This document shows positions 59,096 to 64,000 of a stretch of 64,000 nt of DNA, piece by piece. The stretch spans positions 146,756 to 210,755 of the forward strand of contig DWWS01000013.1 of NCBI GenBank assembly GCA_019119595.1, given 5' to 3'. The notes beneath the pieces were generated by a model that saw only the letters and a list, made by a program, of their open reading frames with translations, did not search any database and was not told the DNA's origin. Every line of letters begins with the position of its first letter. Position 1 is the first letter of the stretch. A program made the position numbers and the translations under genes. The stretch is from Candidatus Eisenbergiella merdavium (GTDB lineage: Bacteria; Bacillota; Clostridia; Lachnospirales; Lachnospiraceae).

Positions 59096-59227
59096 GTTTT
59101 ACAAATTCTGCATTTCAATAAAAGTCGCTTGAAAAAATCGCCATTTTAAGCTGAAACTCCATTGAAAAAGTTTACATTATAATCAAAAACTCCCTTGAAA
59201 AAGTTGTATGTTTCCGTTATGCTGTAA
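59096..59227 (+). repeat. 33-bp imperfect tandem repeats upstream of the AAA/DUF4143 gene
   Basis: TTGAAAAA recurs at 59129, 59162 and 59195, exactly 33 bp apart. The units also share CATTWTAA and AAACTCC segments; a weaker fourth unit starts at 59096. The third copy supplies the -35 box of the gene. The array is AT-rich and lies between the Rpn-type gene and the ATPase start. Confidence 0.7.
59195..59223 (+). promoter_or_regulatory. Promoter of the AAA/DUF4143 gene
   Basis: TTGAAA (59195-59200), 17 nt, TATGCT (59218-59223), 34 nt before the ATG at 59257. Confidence 0.6.
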
Positions 59228-59256
59228 TGGAACAGAACAGGGGAGGCGAAGCTGTC

Positions 59257-60576
59257 ATGCTGAAAAGGAAAATTGAACAGAAGCTGATCGACTGGAAAAA
59301 TACAGAGAACCGCAAGCCATTGATGATCAAGGGCTGCAGACAGTGCGGAAAGACATTTTCTGTCCTTGACTTTGCAAAAAAGAACTACAAAAATGTCGTG
59401 TACCTGAACTTTTTTGAAAACCCGGATTATGCTTCTGTATTTTCCGGTTCCCTGGAAGTAGACACGGTCGTGATGATGCTGTCCGCCCTGCTGGGCAGCG
59501 AAGCGGTATTTGAGAGCGGCAGGACAGTCCTGGTTCTGGATGAGATCCAGGAGTGCCCGGAGGCCCGGACCGCTCTGAAATTTTTCCGTATGGATGGACG
59601 TTATGATGTGATAGGAACCGGCTCTCTGTTGGGGGTGAAGGGATATGGAAAAGAACCGAAATCTGTTCCGGTCGGTTCGGAGACGGTGATTGATATGTAC
59701 CCTCTGGATTTTGAGGAATTTTTGTGGGCCAATGGGATTGCTGAGCCTGTGATCGAGATGTTGGATCAGTGCCTGCAGAATGAAACGCCGGTCCCAGAGG
59801 CTTTGCACAATCGCATGAAACAGCTGCTCCTGCAATATGCGGTTGTCGGCGGTATGCCGGACGCCGTGCAGACTTTTGTGAATACGAAGCAGATGGACGA
59901 GGTGCTTCAGATCCAGCGCGATATTGTCCGTTCCTATGAGGATGATATGGTAAAGTATGCGGAGAGGAAGGACAAATCACGGATCAGGGAGTGCTTTCAG
60001 TCTATCCCGAAGCAGCTCAGTAAGGAAAACAAGAAATTCCAATACGCTGTTGTCAAAAAAGGTTCTACCGCATCAAAATACGCCGGGAGCCTGCAGTGGA
60101 TCGAGGACGCCGGTATCATTGTCCGCTGCTACAATCTAAGCACTACCGAACTGCCTTTAGATGGAAACGCCGAAGAAGATGTATTCAAGGTGTATATGCG
60201 TGACTGTGGCCTTTTTGTCAGTATGCTGGAGGATGGTACACAGTACGATATCCTGAGGGGAAACCTGTATGGCTATAAAGGGGCGATTTTTGAAAACCTG
60301 ATTGCCGATATTTTCGGCAAGATGGGACGAAAACTCTATTATTTTCATAAAGATAGCGGGCTGGAGATAGACTTTGTGATCCGTTATAAAGGGGAATGCA
60401 CTTTGGTGGAGGTCAAGGCATCCACAGGAAATACGAAAAGTACCAGGACGATCCTGCGCCATCCTGAGAAATACCATGTCAGTCATGCGATCAAGCTGGG
60501 GGATTACAATGTGGGACGCACGGAACAGCTTCTCACGCTTCCCCTGTATATGGCCTTCCTGTTAAAAGAGCTGTGA
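59257..60576 (+). CDS. AAA_14/DUF4143 ATPase
   Basis: The 439-residue protein has an ATPase domain with Walker A KGCRQCGKTF (about residues 27-36), Walker B VLVLDEIQECPEA and an Arg finger region YDVIGTGSLLG. A C-terminal DUF4143 part (GAIFENLIADIFGKMG, YYFHKDSGLEIDFVI, LVEVKAS) has a restriction-endonuclease-like DxE-VK pattern. The family is abundant in anaerobes and variable between strains; its role is unknown. The start ATG at 59257 has GGGGAGG 10 nt upstream. The gene is lower in GC than the flanking regions. The stop is followed at once by the third Rpn-type fragment. Confidence 0.88.
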   Translation: MLKRKIEQKLIDWKNTENRKPLMIKGCRQCGKTFSVLDFAKKNYKNVVYLNFFENPDYASVFSGSLEVDTVVMMLSALLGSEAVFESGRTVLVLDEIQECPEARTALKFFRMDGRYDVIGTGSLLGVKGYGKEPKSVPVGSETVIDMYPLDFEEFLWANGIAEPVIEMLDQCLQNETPVPEALHNRMKQLLLQYAVVGGMPDAVQTFVNTKQMDEVLQIQRDIVRSYEDDMVKYAERKDKSRIRECFQSIPKQLSKENKKFQYAVVKKGSTASKYAGSLQWIEDAGIIVRCYNLSTTELPLDGNAEEDVFKVYMRDCGLFVSMLEDGTQYDILRGNLYGYKGAIFENLIADIFGKMGRKLYYFHKDSGLEIDFVIRYKGECTLVEVKASTGNTKSTRTILRHPEKYHVSHAIKLGDYNVGRTEQLLTLPLYMAFLLKEL

Positions 60577-60578
60577 TT

Positions 60579-60719
60579 GCCAGACATCCATCTCATATCA
60601 AATACGGCAGGGACTGGAAGGACAGGCGGCATTCTGTTTTGGGAGATGCGGCGCGCCTGGTAAAAAGTGCTGAGGCCGCGATGAAAAGCTTCCAGCAGAA
60701 TTTGTACAGAATCTGCATG
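60579..60719 (+). pseudogene. Minimal Rpn-type deletion derivative
   Basis: From CCAGACATCCATC to CATTCTGTTTT (60640) this matches the leader of the full Rpn-type copy. It then jumps to GGGAGATGCGGCGCGCCTGG, which encodes GDAARLVKSAEAAMKSF near the full copy's C-terminus, and finally to a 3' flank GCAGAATTTGTACAGAATCT. The junction lies at a TTTT that is present at both parent positions (57924-57929 and 58926-58929). Almost the entire gene is gone. Confidence 0.7.
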
Positions 60720-60916
60720 ATAAAGGAAAAGAAAAGACAGGCGAAAAAACAGAAACTGAGGTATAATGGAAACAGACCCGGAGGGCGTCTGCTCTTCTGC
60801 TGAAAACAGAGTGCAGAGCGTACATAAGGCCGGGACAGGGAAAAGAAGGCATGAGCATCAGGGCTCACGCCGGGATCAAAGAGCCGCCCGCGGCGGCGAA
60901 ACAGGAGGAAAAGCCA

Positions 60917-61558
60917 ATGAAAATCGCATTGATCAATGAAAACAGCCAGGCAGCGAAGAATGAGCTGGTGGAGAGCGTTCTGAAAAAGGTGGTTGAGCCC
61001 ATGGGACATGAGGTTGTCAACTACGGCATGTACAGCGCGGAGGATGAAAACCAGCTGACCTATGTACAGAACGGAATCCTGGCGGCCATTCTGCTGAATT
61101 CCGGAGCGGCTGACTATGTGGTTACGGGCTGCGGCACCGGTGAGGGAGCCATGCTTGCCTGCAATGCATTCCCCGGCGTGCTGTGCGGACATATCGTAGA
61201 TCCTTCCGACGCCTATATGTTTGCCCAGATCAACGACGGCAACGCCATCGCCCTTCCTTTTGCAAAGGGCTTCGGCTGGGGTGCGGAGCTGAACCTTCAG
61301 TACATCTTTGAAAAGCTGTTTGAGGGAGAAAGCGGACAGGGCTATCCCAAGGAGAGAGTGATCCCCGAGCAGCGCAACAAGAAGATCCTGGATGAGGTGA
61401 AAAAGATCACGCATACCGATCTGGTTACGATCCTGAAGAGCCTGGATAAGGATCTGGTAAAGGGAGCCATCAGCGGAAAGCATTTCCAGGAGTATTTCTT
61501 CGCATCCTGCAAGAATGAAGAGATCGCAGCCTGCGTGAAGGAACTGCTTGAGGCGTAA
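60917..61558 (+). CDS. RpiB/LacA/LacB family sugar-phosphate isomerase
   Basis: The 213-residue protein has MKIALINENSQAAKNELV at the start, VTGCGTGEGAMLACNAFPGV (the active-site Cys-Gly-Thr-Gly loop) and DPSDAYMFAQINDGNAIALP. This isomerase group includes ribose-5-phosphate isomerase B and galactose-6-phosphate isomerase. The C-terminal 60 residues are longer than in RpiB and mark a subgroup found near hexuronate genes. AGGAGG lies before the ATG at 60917. It converges on uxaB and may act in the same uronate route. Confidence 0.85.
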   Translation: MKIALINENSQAAKNELVESVLKKVVEPMGHEVVNYGMYSAEDENQLTYVQNGILAAILLNSGAADYVVTGCGTGEGAMLACNAFPGVLCGHIVDPSDAYMFAQINDGNAIALPFAKGFGWGAELNLQYIFEKLFEGESGQGYPKERVIPEQRNKKILDEVKKITHTDLVTILKSLDKDLVKGAISGKHFQEYFFASCKNEEIAACVKELLEA

Positions 61559-61623
61559 GAGGACGGCTTGATCAGAGAAAAGAAAGAAAGACAAAAAACA
61601 GAAAGACAAAAAGACAGAAAAAC

Positions 61624-61677
61624 AGCGGCAGAGCCGGATATCTCAAAGATATCTTAGGCCCTGCCGCTTCTATTTTC
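61624..61677 (+). terminator. Terminator between the isomerase gene and uxaB
   Basis: AGCGGCAG (61624-61631) and CTGCCGCT (61661-61668) form the stem base, with an inner GATATCT/AGATATC hairpin; TTCTATTTTC follows. Confidence 0.65.
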
Positions 61678-63183
61678 TTACTCCAGAGCCTTTTTCATCA
61701 GCTCATAAGCGCCCTTTTCCCCGATCAGCTTCAGATCCCCGCAGACGGCGGTTTCCAGGCCGGGAATCTCGGAAAGATCCATGCCCCAGTAATCGGTGCG
61801 GGTAAGGACGGCGCGGGTCAGGGCCTCAGCGCTGTCGTCCTTATGCGCATGGAAGAATTCCAGAACCTCTCTGTCGTCGCTGACGGTGTACTCGTTTCCC
61901 TTCGGACGGGTTCCGACAAGTCCTGCGTCCGTAAGCTTCGTCCCGTGATAGAAGGCGATGTAGAAGGCCAGGGAGGCCGTCAGGCAGATGGGCAGGGTAC
62001 CCGTTTTTTCCACGTAGCCCTTCAGAGAGGGAAACACTCTCGCTTTCCATTTGGAGGTGGAATTTAAAGAGATGGAAAGGAGCGCGTGGTCGATGAAGGG
62101 ATTGCGGAACCGTTCCGTTACGGAAGCCGCGAAATCCTTCAGCTCCGCTTCCGGCAGGGTGAGGGTGGGAATGATCTCCTCGTAGATGGCCCTGTTCATG
62201 AAGCCGCGGATCACCTCGTCCGCCATACAGTCGCGCACGATATCCTGTCCGGCCAGATATGCGCCGAGCACCATGGAGGTATGCGCGCCGTTGAGGATGC
62301 GGACCTTGCGCTGCTTGTAGGGCTTGTGGTCGTCTGTGATCAGGATGGGAAGCCCGGCCTTTTCACAGGGGAATTCCTCCTTGATGGACTGCGGCCCCTC
62401 AATGACCCAAAAGCCGAAAACCTCGCCGGTATCCATCACGTTGTCGAGGTATCCGTTTTCCTCGTTCAACGCTTCCGCCTCCGCTCTGGGATATCCGGTC
62501 ACGATGCGGTCAACCAGCGTGGAGCAGAAAATGTTTTCCTTCTCGATCCAGTGAAGGAAGTCCGCTCCCAGGTCCCACTGCTCGGCGTATTTTTTCACGC
62601 ATTTTTCCAGCTCTTTTCCGTTATCGTCGATGAGCTCACAGGCCAGGATGATAAAGCCCTTTCCCGGCTCGTTTCCAAAGGTCAGAAAGCGCTGATAGAG
62701 AAACTGGGTGAGCTTGCCCGGGTAGCTTGCCGCCGGACGGTCGGTGAACTGACAGGAGGGATCGTAGGTGATACCCGCCTCAGTGGTATTGCAGGAAATA
62801 AAACGAAGCTCCGGATTTTCGGCGCATTTGAGAACCTCGTCAAAATCAGTATAGGAATTCAGGCAGCGGCTTACGCAGGAGATGATCCGCTTCCGGTTCA
62901 CCTTTTGCCCGTCCTCGCTTCCGCGCAGATACAGGGTGTAAAGCCCTTCCTGTTCGTTGATGGCGTCCTTCAGATCGAATGCGCCCGGAATCGGTGCGAT
63001 GGGCTGAACCAGCACGACCTTGCTGTTAAAATCCGCTTCCTCATTCATCCGGTCGATGAAATAGTCCACGAAGGCGCGCATGAAATTGCCCTCCCCGAAC
63101 TGGATCACCCGTTCCGGAGCCTCCTTCAGAAGATAACCGTCATAACCGTTTTCCGCCAGTGTCTGATAACATAAATGCTTCAT
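61678..63183 (-). CDS. uxaB: Tagaturonate reductase (altronate oxidoreductase)
   Basis: UxaB reduces D-tagaturonate to D-altronate with NADH in galacturonate breakdown. The 501-residue protein has an N-terminal Rossmann-like segment (VIQFGEGNFMRAFVDYFIDR), the family motif KVRILNGAHTSMVLGAYLAG with the catalytic Lys, and C-terminal FRNPFIDHALLSISLNSTSKWKAR. ACGAGGTAG lies before the ATG. It lies downstream of uxaA on the same strand, with a hairpin array in between. Confidence 0.95.
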   Translation of the reverse strand: MKHLCYQTLAENGYDGYLLKEAPERVIQFGEGNFMRAFVDYFIDRMNEEADFNSKVVLVQPIAPIPGAFDLKDAINEQEGLYTLYLRGSEDGQKVNRKRIISCVSRCLNSYTDFDEVLKCAENPELRFISCNTTEAGITYDPSCQFTDRPAASYPGKLTQFLYQRFLTFGNEPGKGFIILACELIDDNGKELEKCVKKYAEQWDLGADFLHWIEKENIFCSTLVDRIVTGYPRAEAEALNEENGYLDNVMDTGEVFGFWVIEGPQSIKEEFPCEKAGLPILITDDHKPYKQRKVRILNGAHTSMVLGAYLAGQDIVRDCMADEVIRGFMNRAIYEEIIPTLTLPEAELKDFAASVTERFRNPFIDHALLSISLNSTSKWKARVFPSLKGYVEKTGTLPICLTASLAFYIAFYHGTKLTDAGLVGTRPKGNEYTVSDDREVLEFFHAHKDDSAEALTRAVLTRTDYWGMDLSEIPGLETAVCGDLKLIGEKGAYELMKKALE

Positions 63184-63196
63184 ATCTACCTCGTTT

Positions 63197-63450
63197 TCCC
63201 GCCGCCACAGGCGGCATTTAATTCATGAGAAATTGGGCAGAGCCCAATTTCCAGGAGAAAACCGGAGGTTTTCTCCGCCTCTTTCTTCTGCCGCCATAGG
63301 CGGCTCTAAATTCATGAGAAATTGGGCAAAGCCCAATTTCCAGGAGAAAGCCAAAGGCTTTCTCCGCTGCCGCAGGCGGCATTTAATTCATGAGAAATTG
63401 GACGAAGTCCAATTTCCAGGAGAAAACCGGAGGTTTTCTCCGCCTCTTTC
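63197..63450 (-). repeat. Threefold tandem array of covarying hairpin pairs between uxaA and uxaB
   Basis: Three units follow each other. Each has a GCCGC...GGCGGC mini-hairpin, a TTCATGAG linker, hairpin 1 (GAAATTGGGC/GCCCAATTTC, 63229-63251; again at 63318-63340; GAAATTGGAC/GTCCAATTTC at 63394-63416), and hairpin 2 (GGAGAAAACC/GGTTTTCTCC, 63254-63276; GGAGAAAGCC/GGCTTTCTCC at 63343-63365; again at 63419-63441), then a GCCTCTTTCTT-type tail in units 1 and 3. Stem changes between units are matched on both arms. A single related unit lies in front of lon. Confidence 0.85.
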
Positions 63451-63451
63451 T

Positions 63452-64000
63452 TTACAATGTCACGCCCTGTTTGAAGATCGCCATGTCGTGGAAGCCGGCG
63501 GCCTCCGATTTTACCTGTTCTCCGCTGGCAACGCGCAGAACATAGTCGAAAAGCTGTCCGGAGAGTGCGGAGAGGGATGTGCCCTCCAGCAGGGTGCCGC
63601 AGTTGAAATCGATCCAGTTTTTCTTTTTTTCATATAAAGGCGTGTTGCTGGATATTTTTACCGTGGGGACGGGGGATGCAAAAGGGGTTCCCCGGCCGGT
63701 GGTAAAAAGGACGATCTGTGCGCCCGACGCGGCGAGAGCGGTGGAGGCCACCAGGTCGTTTCCGGGAGCGGAAAGCAGGTTCAGGCCGCGGCTTTTCACC
63801 GGTTCTCCGTAGGAGAGCACGCCCCTTACCGGAGCGGAGCCGGACTTCTGGGTGCAGCCGAGGGACTTGTCCTCCAGCGTGGAAATGCCGCCCTTTTTGT
63901 TGCCGGGCGAAGGGTTCTCATAGATGCTCTGGCCGTGGGAGGTGAAATACTGCTTAAAGTCATTGATCAGCTTCACGGTCTGATCAAACAGCTCCTCGTT
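63452..64000 (-). CDS. uxaA: Altronate dehydratase, C-terminal part (runs off the window)
   Basis: UxaA dehydrates D-altronate to 2-keto-3-deoxygluconate using iron. About 182 C-terminal residues are visible, with LLSAPGNDLVASTALAASGA, VLFTTGRGTPFASPVPTVKI and the ending HDMAIFKQGVTL, typical of the catalytic domain's end. The frame is open to position 64000. It precedes uxaB in the same direction, giving the uxaA-uxaB order of galacturonate catabolism. Confidence 0.93.
   Translation of the reverse strand, partial: NEELFDQTVKLINDFKQYFTSHGQSIYENPSPGNKKGGISTLEDKSLGCTQKSGSAPVRGVLSYGEPVKSRGLNLLSAPGNDLVASTALAASGAQIVLFTTGRGTPFASPVPTVKISSNTPLYEKKKNWIDFNCGTLLEGTSLSALSGQLFDYVLRVASGEQVKSEAAGFHDMAIFKQGVTL

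Noticed and set aside
63197-63450. Hairpin array as a CRISPR or a plain terminator series
   Set aside because: No unique spacers separate the units, and no U-tracts follow the stems. The T-rich tails are on the plus strand, away from the uxa reading direction.

Overview
The window reads as chromosomal DNA of a GC-rich Clostridia member, most likely a Lachnospiraceae-type gut anaerobe. This is inferred from strong AGGAGG-type ribosome binding sites, frequent GTG/TTG starts, clostridial families (CD3324-type protein, ECF transporter, split FeoA/FeoA/FeoB, Rpn-type nuclease, TPM-domain protein), GH42/GH43 glycosidases and hexuronate catabolism genes. No rRNA, tRNA, CRISPR array or phage structural gene was seen. 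Shorter AT-richer islands (about 0.6 kb at the left edge, 12.2-15.0 kb, 39.5-41.2 kb, 59.1-60.6 kb) carry the toxin-antitoxin, signalling, orphan and AAA-ATPase genes and look acquired.

Layout. 0-1.4 kb: edge-truncated AbiEi-like antitoxin and a TetR regulator. 1.5-8.6 kb: lon (reverse) diverging from sbcD-sbcC (forward); the shared upstream region holds a CIRCE-like heat-shock operator, a 17-bp palindrome, two promoters and one copy of a hairpin repeat. 8.6-12.2 kb: GH42 beta-galactosidase, two Cys-rich DUF3795 proteins and a P-loop gene remnant. 12.3-17.1 kb: SnoaL/PAS/GGDEF cyclase, Nudix hydrolase, Phd-Doc toxin-antitoxin pair, P-loop kinase, Fic AMP-transferase, GNAT acetyltransferase. 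17.2-22.8 kb: NEW3-domain membrane protein with an ABC-2 exporter and a two-component system that probably controls it. 22.9-30.1 kb: a small gene under an SOS-type promoter, GH43, GH42 diverging from an AraC regulator, and a second two-component system. 30.1-35.2 kb: solo HicB-like gene, then an operon of phosphoribosyltransferase, fused ECF ATPase, EcfT, creatininase-family hydrolase and EcfS. 35.4-39.4 kb: DtxR/MntR-type regulator and ferrous iron uptake genes feoA-feoA-feoB with matching operator palindromes at both feo promoters.

39.6-52.7 kb: an orphan acidic protein, a YkgJ-type metal-binding protein, a DacF-type D-Ala-D-Ala carboxypeptidase, a heptad-repeat coiled-coil protein, zinc-ribbon and TPM-domain membrane proteins, an MBL-fold hydrolase, a MATE exporter, a HAD hydrolase and two uncharacterised proteins of possible carbohydrate context. 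52.8-60.8 kb: a full Rpn-type nuclease/transposase gene and two internally deleted relatives; two of the three copies face away from each other around a heterodimeric ABC exporter and a CD3324-family gene that has a 31-codon leader ORF; an AAA/DUF4143 ATPase preceded by 33-bp tandem repeats follows. 60.9-64.0 kb: an RpiB/LacAB-type isomerase converging on uxaB, with uxaA running off the right edge; between uxaA and uxaB lies a threefold tandem array of hairpins whose stems change in a compensatory way.

The most unusual items are the covarying hairpin array, the Rpn deletion-derivative family around the ABC exporter, the ECF/creatininase/phosphoribosyltransferase operon of unknown substrate, the SOS-type promoter on a small orphan gene, and the attenuator-like leader of the CD3324 gene.
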